This document shows positions 35,445-46,389 of a DNA stretch of 64,000 nucleotides, one piece after another. Source of the stretch: Semisulcospira habei (Eukaryota; Mollusca; Gastropoda; Semisulcospiridae); NCBI GenBank assembly GCA_036245525.1, contig BTPG01000004.1:48576323-48640322 (forward strand), given 5' to 3'. Positions within the stretch are counted from its first letter, which is position 1. Each line of letters opens with the position of its first letter. A program made the position numbers and the translations under genes. The notes under the pieces are model-generated. The model searched no databases. It saw nothing but the letters and a program-made list of their open reading frames with translations, and was not told the origin of the DNA.

Positions 35445-35817
35445 TTTGTCTCATTACAAATATAACCCTGAACATAGAGGAACAATTAAGTGACTGGCCT
35501 ATTCAGTAGGGAAGTTAGGCCAAATTCCAGTCTCAAGCTAAGTAAATTCATAAGTCTTAAGTTCATACGAGAGACTATCTATTAACATTGTGTATACTCT
35601 CAGATGCCCATGAGTTTTGTTGCAACATTTGTGTTGCAACATTTGTTTTTCTCTTTATTTCCATTACAAAGTAAAATTTCTCATCTACTCTTTTGAAGAC
35701 CCTTTTTAAAAAAAATTTCACTGCTATACCATGCTGTTCTTCCATTTAAATAATAGTGGATTTCACTGTATTCTTACGACTAAGAAAGACTTGAAGTGAT
35801 GATACAAAGGTGATTTA

Positions 35818-36052
35818 TTAACCCTTATCATTTGGAATACATCAGTGTGTGAAATAAGTTTGACTAAAGTTTGACTAAAGTAGTCCAAGGGTGGTGCCAG
35901 AATAGCTTGGCGCCTCTAGGCGCCAAGCTATTCTGGCACCACCCTTGAACTAAAGCCATTGGTCTATATCCTTATCTGTAAGTACTATAATGTAGCTTGC
36001 ATATGGCAGTGTACAAATCTGAAGCTTTTAGCCTCAGTATGATATGGGTTAA
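35818..36052. repeat. TTAA-flanked palindromic MITE, best copy
   Basis: TTAA at both edges, termini CCCTTATCAT and (reverse) CCCATATCATACTGAGG. The central palindrome GGTGGTGCCAGAATAGCTTG / CAAGCTATTCTGGCACCACC has the core GCGCCTCTAGGCGC. This is the clearest copy of the family seen at 5.1 and 55.7 kb, with partial copies near 9.8, 15.7, 38.3 and 56.9 kb. Confidence 0.82.
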
Positions 36053-36194
36053 ATGTCAAAGCATTTACTCCTGAAAACAAAACAAAAATTAATCAATAAT
36101 GGTCATAAAAGCAATGTGACCACCAGATTACAGATTTAAGCACAGCCGAGCCGGGACACAGAGAGGAACAGCACACATGAAATGAACCAAATTC

Positions 36195-36285
36195 TTAACC
36201 GTTTGGGTGTTGGTAGCAGTTTGAGTCGCGATGATTTCTTCAGGAATCATCGTGACTCAAACCGCTACCGACACCCAAAGGTTAA
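36195..36285. repeat. TTAA-flanked hairpin MITE
   Basis: TTAACCGTTTGGGTGTTGGT pairs with ACCGACACCCAAAGGTTAA. The centre GATGATTTCTTCAGGAATCATC completes an almost perfect 91-bp hairpin. A one-arm relative lies near 38436-38478. Confidence 0.78.
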
Positions 36286-36490
36286 TTAAAACACATCAGG
36301 TGGCCCGCAGGTTATACCAGCTCTTTTCCACATGCAGCAATTATCACAGTGGGCTAGTACATCAGGAGCAAACGCTCCCTGGCTTGGCGTCAGCCACAAT
36401 GAACCCACACACAGCTGTGTGTGGGCCGGGTGTGGCTGACAGCCCAAGGACCCTGTTCCCTGGATAGTGACCAGTCAAGCTTTGAAACAA

Positions 36491-36874
36491 GATTGATTGT
36501 ACATTGCTTAACGTCCCGACAGCAACAAGGCTTTCTCAGGACGTGCCTGCACTGCTTGTGAAAAACAACAACACAACAGAATATTGAATGTATGTCGCCA
36601 GCCGGTCCAGTACGTTAAATAAACCTACGACATAGGGCCTAAATAAGGCTAAGACCATTTAGCAACACACATCCAATATCAAGAGCTACAGGCAGCGCAG
36701 ACAGTAGGGAGAGTTTAAAAAAGGAAAATACAGGTGAATGGACCAAGGGTAGACAGAAACACATGCCCCAGAATACAGAGAAAACCCACCCTGTGGGGCT
36801 GACCAGGGTGACCCTGGGAACTAAAAAGTATTTACCCCACCCAAGTCCCACAGGGCAGACCCGGGTGGGGGAGT
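36491..36874 (-). mobile_element. SINE-like family S1, copy 5
   Basis: Flanked by a 10-bp target duplication TTTGAAACAA (36481-36490 and 36875-36884). Same ends as the other copies. Confidence 0.8.
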
Positions 36875-36884
36875 TTTGAAACAA

Positions 36885-37818
36885 ACTGCTAGCAGCACCA
36901 AAGTGCTGGCAGACAACAACAACAAAACATTGTAATCAACGCGGCCAGATATTCTCATTTCATTGTTCATATTTACAAGCAAACAATCAAGAAACAGCAG
37001 GAATCACCACAACTGAAAGTGCTGCTGACAACCAAAGGGTTAAACACAACCAAGCTCTAAGTTGTAAATTGAATACAAGCTAGCTTTTACACACAGGATG
37101 ATATGACTGCAGACTTAAATTTCTGCCACATAATGTCCAAGATCAGCTTAATTGGAATGTCCAAAAATGTACATTTCATGGGGGGAAATGGAACAATCTT
37201 TTTGAACTGACACATAACACAAGAAGATTAGATCACACTGTAATTTGATTAGACTATGTCTTTCATTTTGTTGACCTCTGCATGTAAATAAATCAGTCTA
37301 ACCTGTTTCTCATCTGTTAGTTCAGCATGCGCGTGTGGGGGTGGGGGGAGGGGGGTTGGGGGAGGGGGGGGGTGTGGGTGGAGGGGTGTGTGTGGAGTGG
37401 GCAGAAAGCGAAGTGTGGGAGGGGGGATCTTCTTGTGTGTCAATTACAAGGTTGACCAGTTACACAGACAATATATACTGGTTTGTACAGCATGCACCAC
37501 ATAGTACACTTGCAAGCACCCTACATGATGTCTACACGAAGACCCTCTTTGGCATCAGTGCTTGCTTGTCCCAGTTTCATTTCCATAATCATGGGTTAGA
37601 CGGCATCTAGCATCTTCTTTTGTCATCTCTGAGCAATCCACCTTTTTGCTGAAAAGCCAGAACTTCAAAAGGCATATACTCTGCAAGCAACGGGGGTTAA
37701 TGACAATCTACACCTTTTGATTGCCCATTAACTCTTAAACTCCCAAAACTAAATGACTTCCATTCTTTAGAATGGAAGTCATTTAATTCTGGGAATTTAA
37801 GTGTTAATACCATGTTCT
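36885..37818. other. Intergenic stretch with a G-rich tract and a TTAA hairpin
   Basis: 37333-37395 is GGGTGGGG-rich. A TTAA-flanked hairpin at 37728-37807 has a perfect stem AAATGACTTCCATTCT / AGAATGGAAGTCATTT and interrupts sequence homologous to the region just after gene A's stop codon. Confidence 0.6.
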
Positions 37819-37869
37819 TCAGTTGAGAAACTCCTGAATGTACTTGCTGATCATGTCTGGATGATCCAT
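37819..37869 (-). pseudogene. Relic of a third epoxide hydrolase terminal exon
   Basis: The minus strand reads MDHPDMISKYIQEFLN and stop (37821-37819). This parallels MDRPDLVNKYMREFIN and stop of gene A at 37967. Upstream of the Met the similarity decays (no HWVQ). The DNA after the stop also resembles gene A's (TGACAATCT.. around 37702 and 37923). It is read as a tandemly duplicated terminal-exon end, now a fragment. Confidence 0.65.
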
Positions 37870-37966
37870 CAGCAATAGGCATAGATCATCACAAGACCCT
37901 GCAAGCTGTAGGGAGGGTCTCATGACAATCTGTACCTCTTGCCCTCTTCTTCAACTCCCATATTCT

Positions 37967-38253
37967 TCAGTTAATAAACTCTCTCATGTATTTGTTGACA
38001 AGGTCAGGGCGATCCATCTGCACCCAGTGACTGGCTTTGGGGATGTACTTGATGCTGTAATTGCCCTTGCAAACCTCACAGGACAGCTCAGCCAGAGGCT
38101 TCTCCAGGGCAGCATCCTCTTCCCCCCAGATGAGCAGGGTGGGCATTGTGATGCCACGCCTTTTGGCACCATCAGTGATGTCTTTCTGCCTCCTCAGGCT
38201 GGGCAGGGAGAAAGTGGCACGGTAAAAGTTGATGGGTCCTGTGAAGCCACTAC
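37967..38253 (-). CDS. Epoxide hydrolase gene A, terminal exon (287 bp)
   Basis: The acceptor ATTTTAG lies just above 38253. The first bases GT complete an Arg codon with the C left by the 158-bp exon. It encodes SGFTGPINFYRATFSLPSL, then ITMPTLLIWGEEDAALEKPL, KYIPKASHWVQMDRPDLVNK and YMREFIN, with stop at 37967. The acid of the triad is expected in GEEDAAL and the catalytic His in ASHWVQ. With GHDWGG from the 169-bp exon, all parts of the Asp-His-Asp/Glu triad are present. It hydrolyses epoxides in EPHX3/4-like enzymes; the true substrate is unknown. The preceding intron is about 17.7 kb, swollen by nested retroelements. Confidence 0.9.
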
Positions 38254-39015
38254 CTAAAATTAGAAGACGGTTAAACATTTAGTCCCAATACACCACAACA
38301 GGAGTAGGGTCGACCATGATAGTTCAAGAGTGGTGCCAGAATAGCTTGGCCCCTAAAAACAAGATGGGGCAGACAGACCATAAGAGTTCAAAGATGGTGA
38401 CAGAAAAGCTTTATGCCTGGATGTGACAAGCTTGTGGGTGTTGGTAGCAGTTTTAGTCATGATGATTCCTGCGGGAATCAGAAAGAGTGGATAGAAAGAA
38501 CTAAAGTGAGCCGCTACTAATGCATGTATAATATATAAACCTGCCTCTATCATGGAAAGGGGTCGAATGGGGGACTTCAAACTGGCCCAGTCTAATGAAT
38601 GGTACTTTCACTTCCAAAGTCAAACACTTTCAGAACACTTTTCAAAACAATGCACACTCATTCCAGGACATAGACGACATCTCAAGAAAGCAGTGACTGA
38701 TCAGCCTGGCACCTTTTCAAGCTCAAAGATAAGGGGACACTAAACATGAGCCAAAATAAATTATCCTTTTGCTGTGGTTGGCACTGGAGCTGAAACTGAA
38801 AGCTATTACCTCCAACACTGAATCCCCTGATCAGACCCAAGAGGCACCTAGCACCACTGGAAAAGCCTAACTCGTAATACAACGATTCCGTCTTCAACTG
38901 TAAAAAGTATAAGCGCAAAACATACCCTTGGGAAAAAAAAAGCTGAGTATGTGGGACACAGAAATTCAGGGGACACAACTTGCAATACTTCTGTCGGTCA
39001 ACAACCTTGCGGAAA
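38254..39015. other. Last intron of gene A, 3' flank of the DIRS pile
   Basis: Contains MITE fragments (38317-38356 one arm of the palindrome family, 38436-38478 one arm of the hairpin family). At 38920-39010 it holds sequence collinear with 4370-4455 of gene B. Confidence 0.55.
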
Positions 39016-39439
39016 ATTAATTTTTCTCTAAAATATATTTTTTCGAAAAATACTTACCAATGACATGACTATATGGAAGTGTCTACTACTTACTCAATTT
39101 TAGCCTAAGAACCTGTTGTGTTACAACATAACCCGGGAGGCACTCGGGGAACCCTCAGAGGGGCTGAGAGTTGCCTCCCGTCCCTGCCCATCCGGTTCCG
39201 AGTCACGTGGTGACCAACCAGTTGGAATACTTAGCTCACCAGCGGCAAGCGGGGCAGGTGGGAGGGTCCTCCGAGTCATGTCATCGATAAGTATTTTTCG
39301 AAAAAATATATTAGAGAAAAATTAATTTGTTTTCTCAAAAACATTACCGATGACATGACTATGTGGAAGAATTGCGAGAAGGAGGAGGGTGCCGCGCCCA
39401 AAACACCCGTGCCAAGGGCTATAGGCAGAGCCAACCTCC

Positions 39440-40560
39440 CTACCACAAACTCCTGACAATTTTAGCTAAGTGTGCCCCTGCGGCGCCGGGAGGGAGTGTT
39501 GCGGTGTAGCGATGTCCCCCACCAATGCGAGGTTGTCTCGCTGGCCTGCCAGATCCCTGAGGTAGAAGCGGGCAAAGGTCGATTCTGCCCTCCAGCCCAC
39601 GGCCGCCACGATGTCTTTGACAGTGCAGTTCCGGTCGAACGCGACGCTCGTGGCCATGGCTTGTACCTAGTGTGCGCGTATCGTAAGCCTCTTTGCTCCC
39701 TGCAGGGAGTGGTCCTGGTAGGTGGACCATATGACCCAGCATAGCCAGGAAGATATCGTCTGGGCTGTTATGTCAGTTCTTGCCTGGGTTCAATGGTAGA
39801 AAGCGTGAGCGTCCTCTCCAGACAGCTTTGGATCAGCGTAGGTAAACGCGAAGGGCGCGCACAGAATCTTGTTGCCTGGTCTCCCGGGGAAAGTTCACAT
39901 TTCTCAGTGGCTGAAAGGTAATCACCTGTGGCGCGGGCAGGGGAGACCTAGTCTTGGCAAGGAAGGCAAGGTCCGTGAGGAGCTGCACAGAACCATCTGT
40001 TCAGAACTGCAGGCAGGCAGGGCGCATAGACAGCATGTGTAGCTCGCTAACTCGGGCCACGGTGGCAAGGGCCAACAGGAAGCATGTCTTACGAGACAAA
40101 TCCGCAAAGCGGGCTGAAGGCAGCGGTTCGAATCTGGCAAAGTTAAGCCATGTCAGTACCCAGGGTAGGTCCCAGCGAGGGATGAGCGAGCAGGGGACTG
40201 TACACTGCAGGCCAAAGTGAGTCATAAAGTCAGTGAGGTCTTTGCAGTCGCCGGGGTCCGGGGCGGCCGAGGTGCCGGTAGGTGTCGGCAATCATGGACA
40301 GGTACCCCCTGATGGTGATAGGGGCCAAACCTTGGTCTCCGAAGAGCCAGAGGAAGATGTCCGTGAGCTGGGGATTCGACAGTTCGGTGGGGGAGAGGCA
40401 CTGGTCATCGCAGCAGGAGCATAGTACACAGTACTCGCCACTGTCCCTTGTAGACGCGCCTGTCGAGGGTCTGTGGGCAGTAGCGATTGCTTCCACTGCT
40501 GCACTTGAGAAGCCTCTAGTGGTGAGGGCTTGCCGCACAATCTCCAAGCGTTAAGGAGGA
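39440..40560 (-). pseudogene. DIRS-1 tyrosine recombinase (degenerate)
   Basis: Frames include FSSAAVEAIATAHRPST, LSNPQLTDIFLWLFGDQGLA, PITIRGYLSMIADTYRHLGR, ATVARVSELHMLSMRPACLQ (first catalytic Arg) and the C-terminal AVGWRAESTFARFYLRDLAG (catalytic Tyr). The reading frame shifts at least three times. The enzyme would integrate circular cDNA without target duplication. Confidence 0.72.
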
Positions 40561-42936
40561 GCCGCTCTGGGCATGGGTGGAACAGCGGCTGGCGGGGTTG
40601 CTTGAGCGTGGTGCTCGGCGTAGGGAGCAGCAGGGGGGGGGGGGCGGGGGGCCCGTGGCGAGGCTGAGGAGGTCGGTGGTCCAGGACCGGTTCCAGGAAA
40701 ACGGGGCGACCAACAAGACAACCGCATTGCACCCTCGAAGCTCGAGGAGGACTTTGGGAATGAGAACCGTCGGGGGGGGGGGGGGGGGGGGCGGGGGGGG
40801 GGGGGGGGGGGGGTAAGCGTACGCGATGAGAATGTCCCAGGGAATGGAGAGCGCATCGACTGCCCAGGCTAGGGGTCTGGAATCGGGGAGACGAAAAGGG
40901 GAAGCTGGTGATTCCACCGCGTGGCGAAAAGGTCGATCATAGGCATCTCCCAATGAGCGCAGATCATCCGAAAGATGTCCCTGCGGAGCGTCCATTTCGT
41001 GTGCAGTAACTGGCCGCGCCGCGAGAGAGAGTCGTCCAAAACGTGCAGGCATCCTGGAATGTGTTGGGCTCAGAGAGAAATGCTGCGGTCCTCGCACCAG
41101 CGCGTCAGACGGTAGAGGAGCATGCACCGGTCAGGGGAGCACGTTCTGCCCTGCTTCTGAATGTAGGACACCACCGTCATGTTGTCCGAGAGGACGAGTA
41201 GCTCCTGGTGACAACGGTAAGCTTCCACGCCATGAGGGCTTGCCAGACCACTTGCAGCTCCAACCAGTTCATGTGATTGTCCGCCATGTCCGGAGGCCAG
41301 GGGCTGGACGTCGTGAGGAACCGCGGAAGTAGGTGGGCACCCCACCCGGAGAGACTTGCATCGACACAGAGGGAGAGCTGAGGGGGCGGAGAGGCCAGGG
41401 GGACTCCCAAAGCGAGCCAGGAAGTGTCCGTCCAACGTGAAAGATGGGGACGCAGCATCTGAGTCACTGGCACCCAGGCAGCTACGTCGTCGGAAGATGG
41501 GCGCCAATGGAGCAGGAGGTGCAGCTGTAGCGGCCGGAAGTAAAGACGACTGAGGGGGATGAGATCCGCCGCAGCATTCATGAGCCGAGAAGCTGAAGCC
41601 ACACTCTGGCGCGGGCCACATCCTCCTGGGCCAACTCGCCGGCTAGGGTGGCAAACTTCCGGATCTGAGGCTCTGGTAAACGCACTCGGTTGAGGTCGGT
41701 TGCAAATTCCATGCCAAGATGGACAAGGCGGCGTGAGGAAGTGAGGTCCGACTTGCCTGTGGTGACCAGGAAGCCCAACAGGGAAAACAGACGAAGGAGT
41801 GCATCCCTGTCCGTCGCCAGGTCGGCCTCGACTGGTTGCGTAGGAGGAGGCCGTCTAAGTAGTTCGAAGTCGAACTGGCAGATGACTGCCGGGTCGAGGC
41901 GACTACGGGGTCCATGAAGCAAGAGAGAACCCAAGGGCTGAAGTTGAGACCGAATGGGAGGCCCTAACTGGTAGATCACGCCGTTGAAGGCGAGGCGGAG
42001 ATACCTCCTGGAGGTGGGGTGCAAGAGGACGTGGAGCAATGCGTCGGAAGAACCTGTTGGGTGGAATCTCAGACCACAGCCGGAGCGACGCAGCGGCGGA
42101 GAGCGCAAGGTGATCCAAAGGACCTCTGTGACGGTAACGCGGATCCAGGGGTCGCCGGAATCCCAGGTCGGGGGGCGGTCTGCAGCAGGGCCTGACGTAC
42201 GGCATCCCGACGCAACAGGTCGCAAGGCGGCGGCAGGCACCACGTTGACCGACGAAGAAACGCCGCCCGGAAGGCCACTTCCGCGAGGGTGAGGAGATCT
42301 CTGAGAAGGGTGACCCCGAAGGCGCCAGGCGTCCTCGCTGCTGCGGATGAAGCGTAGGGTGAGCAGCTCCAGGAAACCCGAGCAAGCCAAGGAGTTCCGG
42401 ACGAGTGACGCAGTCTTGTCCAAGCCCCGGGGAAGGGTGCGTTGATGAAAGCGGCGCCACCATGTGGCACAGTGCCGGAGGGTCCAAGGCCGAAGGGAGC
42501 AGGAGAGGACTGGGGAGGGCCGCCCACGAGTCCTGTCGAAGGCAAGGTCGAGTCCCGCCGGGCAGCGACGGTTGGAGACGAAGTCGTAGTCCCGGAAGCC
42601 GGACCGTAGGAGCTGGGCGGAAGGCGTCCTGAAGGCAGAGGGCTGTGGAAGCGACTTGACACTCCGAACCTGCCGTCCTGCGTCCACGAAGTGGCTCCTA
42701 CCTCTTGAGGGGGGTGCGGGGGGGGGGGGGGGGGGGGCGGGCAGGCTGCCACGACTGCGAAGACGGGAGCGCCGACGTCGCGGAACTTCGGTGATCAGAC
42801 GAGACCCGACGTAATCAACGCGGTAAGGCTGTAGGTCGAGGGCTGCGTGTGCTAGGGTGTCGCGCGTTGCGGTCCTTCCCACGCTGGTTCCCGGACGAGC
42901 GAGAGGGTCCCGAGTAGTCCGCAGATGCAGGGACAC
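40561..42936 (-). pseudogene. DIRS-1 RT/RNase H and gag C-terminus (degenerate)
   Basis: Seen on the minus strand: RNase H pieces (LSLCVDASLSGWGAHLLPRF, NWLELQVVWQALMAWK, LLVLSDNMTVVSYIQKQGRT), RT pieces (KSDLTSSRRLVHLGMEFATD) and a gag tail (FVDAGRQVRSVKSLPQPSAF) at the 42.65-kb end. A G run of about 50 (40770-40814) replaces the short G-rich codons found at the same place in DIRS-4 (47675-47682). Confidence 0.7.
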
Positions 42937-42959
42937 CGGCCTCTGCTGGGCGGCCTCCG

Positions 42960-43830
42960 AGAGGCAGCTCTCAGCTGGTTATATGACTCCCTGTAAGAGT
43001 CAGCGAGTGTTCCGAGGCGAGACAAGCCAGGACAGACAGAGGACAACAACGGTGCGAAGCGCGTCTCTGCAGGCCAGACTCCTTGACCGTGCGGGCGTCA
43101 GGGTGGCTTCAGTCCTGCTAGAAAGGCTGGGCTCACGTGTCGGGCGTGTCGTCCGATTCACAAGGTCGGTGAGGGCGCATGCGGTCGCTGCTCTGGGAGG
43201 GGGGGGGGGGGGCGCCACGATGGACGATGGGGCACAAGTCTCTACTGGTCGGGCTCAATGAGGCGGGTGCACTGAGTCAGCGGGCTTGTCAAGGAGAGAC
43301 ATAACAGGACTGCCAGGGTACAGCGTAAGGCGCGAAGCGCGTCTCCGCAGGCCAGTTTCAGCGAGGTGGGCACTCTGCCGGCTATACGATCCCTCGTAAG
43401 AGTCAGCGGCGTTGGCAGTGGCTGCAGTCCTGTGGAAGTGCTGGGCGTAAGTGGAGCTGATGGCGTAGCGGGAGGTCTCCAGGCCAAGACCGGTCATCGG
43501 ACGATGGAGCACAAGTCTCTACTGGCCAGGCTCAATGAGGCGGGCGCTCTGCCAGCTATATGACCCCTCAGAAAAGTCAGCGGGCTTGTCGAGGAGAGAG
43601 ACATACCAGGACTGCCAGTGAACAACGTAAGGCTCGAAGCGCGTCTCTGCAGGCCGGGCTCAGTGAGGCGGGCACTCTGCCGCCTATACGACCCCTCGGA
43701 AGAGTCAGCGGGCTTGGCAGTGGATGCAGTCCTGTGGTAAGTGCTGGGCGTAAGTGTCCGACATGTCGTCCATTCCACAAGGTCCAGGCGGGCGCGTGTA
43801 ATCACATCTCCGGAACGGAGGGGGGGGGGG
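42960..43830. repeat. Tandem repeats in the DIRS-1 leader
   Basis: Units of about 280-300 bp marked by GAAGCGCGTCTC.GCAGGCC (near 43055, 43336, 43638) and by AGAGTCAGCGGGCTTG (near 43273, 43575, 43695). G runs occur at 43197-43212 and 43819-43832. The DIRS-4 gag leader also repeats the GGAGTCAGCGGGC theme. Confidence 0.65.
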
Positions 43831-44059
43831 GGAGCGGCAAAGGAACCGACCGATCGCTAGACGGTGACGGCAGGTGGGAGGGTTGTCCGAGTCATGTCAT
43901 CGGTAAGTATTTTTCGAAAAAATACCTTTTAGAGAAAAATGAATTTGTTTCTTCAAAAACATTACCGATGACATGACTTTATGGAAGAATTGCGATAAGG
44001 AGGAGGGTGCCGCGCCTCAGCACCCCTTTAGGGCCAATAGAGCCATCCTCCCTGCCGCA

Positions 44060-45358
44060 AACTCCCGACAACCCTAACTAGGTGTACACCTATGGCGCCT
44101 GTAGCGCCGGGAGGGAGTGTTGCGCCGCAGTGATGTCCCCCACCAGTGCGAGGTTGTCTCGCTGGCCTACCAGATCCCGGAGGTAGAAGCAGGCGAAGGA
44201 TTATTCTGCCCGCCAGCCCACGGCAGCCACGATGTCTTTGACAGAGCAGTTCCGGTTGAACGGGACACTCGTGGCCATGGTGCATACCTCGTGTGCACAT
44301 ATCTTTAGCCTCTTCGCTCCCTGCAGGGAGAGGTCCAGGTAGGCGGACCATATGACCCAGTGTAGCCAGGAAGAGATAGTCTGGGCTGTTATGTCAGTTC
44401 TGCCGGGTTTTAACGGCAGAAAGAGGCGTGAGCGTCCTCTCCGGACGGCTTTGGTTTGGCGTAGGTACACGCGTAGGGTTCGCACAGGATCTTGTTGCCT
44501 GGTCTCCTGGGGGAAGTTCGTCCCTCTCAGCGGCCATAAGGTGATCACATGTGGCATGGTCAAAGGAGACCTGGTCTTGACAATGAAGGCAGGGTCCGTA
44601 AGCAGCTGTACAGAACCATCCGCTCGAAACTGCAGGCAGGCAGGGCGCTCTGACAGCACGTGTAGCTCGCTAACTCGGACCGCCGTGGCCAGAGCCAACA
44701 GGAAGCATGTCTGACGAGTCAAATAAGCAAAGCGGGCCGAAGGCAGCGGTTCGAATCTGGCAGAGTACAGCCAAGTCAGTACCCAGGGTAGGTCCCAGCG
44801 AGGAATGAGCGAACGGGGCACTGGATGCTGCAGGCCGAAGTGAGTCATAAGGTCGGTGATGTCTTTACAGGCGCCGGGGTCTGGTCGGCCGAGGTGCCGG
44901 TAGGTGTTGGCAATCATGGACAAGTACCCCCTGATGGGCACGGGCGGAACAGTGGTTGTCGGGGCTGCTAGCGCAACAAGCGGGGTGCGGGCAGCAGTAG
45001 TAGGGGGGTCCGTGGCGATCCGAGGAGGTCGGTGGTCCAGGACCGGTTCCAAGAGAAAGGGGCGACCAAGGACGATCGCCTTGCATCCTCGAAGCTGAGG
45101 AGGACTTTGGGGACGAGGACTGTCGGGGGGCACACGTACGCGATGAGTCCGTCCCACGGGATGGACAGCGCATCGACTGCCCAGGCAAGAGGGTCTGGGA
45201 TCGGGGAGACAAACGGGAAGCTGGTGATTCCACCTCATGGCGAACTGGTCGACCATTGGCATCTCCCATTGCACACATATCATCTGAAAGATGTCCTGGC
45301 GTAAGGTCCACTCCGTGTGTAGCAACTGGCCACATCGGGAGAGAGAGTCGGGCAACAC
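44060..45358 (-). pseudogene. DIRS-B recombinase fused to RNase H end by deletion
   Basis: The open frame 45358-44201 starts in the RNase H/C-terminal region (HTEWTLRQDIFQMICVQWEM). It runs through a deletion into PIRGYLSMIANTYRHLGRPD and then the recombinase core (LATAVRVSELHVLSERPACL; QTISSWLHWVIWSAY). The HxxR box reads HEVC, so the second catalytic Arg is lost. A stop follows GWRAE, before the region that holds the catalytic Tyr. It is inactive. Confidence 0.75.
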
Positions 45359-45930
45359 CTACAGGTGGCCGGGTATGTGACGAGTACGGAGGGAAAGTTG
45401 CGGTCCTCGCACCAGCGCATCAGATGGTAGAGGAGCATGCACAGATCGGGTGAGTGGGTCCCACCCTGTTTCTGAATGTAAGCCACCACTGTCGCGTTGT
45501 CGGAGAGGATGAGCAGTTCCTAGTGACTGAGTTGTTTCTCCCACGCGATGAGGGCAGTGGGCAGATGTTCACATCTGCACGGGACATAGACGACCCCGCC
45601 CTCCACGAGTCCCCTGCTGCCTTGCAGGTTAGGTTTTGGATAACCAAAGGCTAGGGTACTGACACGGTACCTGATTGGGTGTATGAACTTCCTTGATGAA
45701 GTCACCACTCAGGGCGAAAGAGTCCCATGAGGGTCTCATCGGCCACGTGAACAGGACCAAGGCGAGCCACAAGTTATGTGGAGTTTCGGTTGTGGTTAAC
45801 AGCCTGGAGAGGGATGGGCTCCGCCAGGCTCTTTTGCCCAAGACACACCACATGCAATGACAAAGAATAAGTGGATTGAAGATCAGTGTAAACACGCAGA
45901 AGAAAATCTGAACAAAAATAATAGCAAAAA

Positions 45931-46136
45931 TTATTTTTTCTCTAAAATGTATTTTTTCGAAAAATACTTACCGATGACATGACTGTCTGGAAATAGTCTA
46001 CTTGCTTACCAATTTTAGCCTAAGACCCAAAGGGTCCCCCCAGGAGGCTCTCGGGGATCCCTAACAGGGACGAGAGTAGCCTCCCCTGCCCATCCGGTCA
46101 CGTGCCCGGTGGTGTCTCCTTTAGCCAGTTGTCTAC
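45931..46136. repeat. DIRS-4 right inverted terminal repeat
   Basis: Begins TTATTTTTTCTCTAAAATGT. From CCGATGACATGACTGTCTGG inward it is the reverse complement of 50967-51153, with very few differences. Confidence 0.88.
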
Positions 46137-46178
46137 GGAGTTACCAGCGGCAAGCGGGGAGGAGGGAGGGACCTCTGA

Positions 46179-46274
46179 GTCATGTCATCGGTAAGTATTT
46201 TTCGAAAAAATACATTTTAGAGAAAAATTAATTTGTTTCCTCAAAACACATTACCGATGACATGACTGTCTGGA
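46179..46274. repeat. DIRS-4 internal complementary region
   Basis: GTCATGTCATCGGTAAGTAT through TTTTAGAGAAAAA is complementary to the right end. AATTTGTTTCCTCAAAACAC through CCGATGACATGAC is complementary to the left end. The centre AAAAATTAATTTG is the predicted circle junction. Confidence 0.88.
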
Positions 46275-46389
46275 AGAATGCCAAAAAGGAGGAGGGTGCC
46301 GCAGAATCCCTTTCTGAAACCTCATTAGGGACGAGGACGGCCCGTCACTCCTGATCACACACTCCCGACAATTTTAGCGAAGTGCATAC

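Larger units (their letters stand above)
39016..43866 (-). mobile_element. DIRS-1 element (degenerate, 5' terminal repeat lost)
   Basis: The right inverted terminal repeat starts TTAATTTTTCTCTAAAATAT (39016 to about 39240). It is followed by the internal complementary region (about 39274-39365), which carries the complements of both termini. Then come YR, RNase H, RT and a repeat-rich leader. No left terminal repeat is found: the leader stops at about 43866, where the complementary region of the next DIRS begins. It sits in the last intron of gene A. Confidence 0.78.

Noticed and set aside
45629..45895. Minus-strand 88-residue ORF
   Set aside because: It crosses the DIRS-B/LINE junction and overlaps the plus-strand LINE coding frame.
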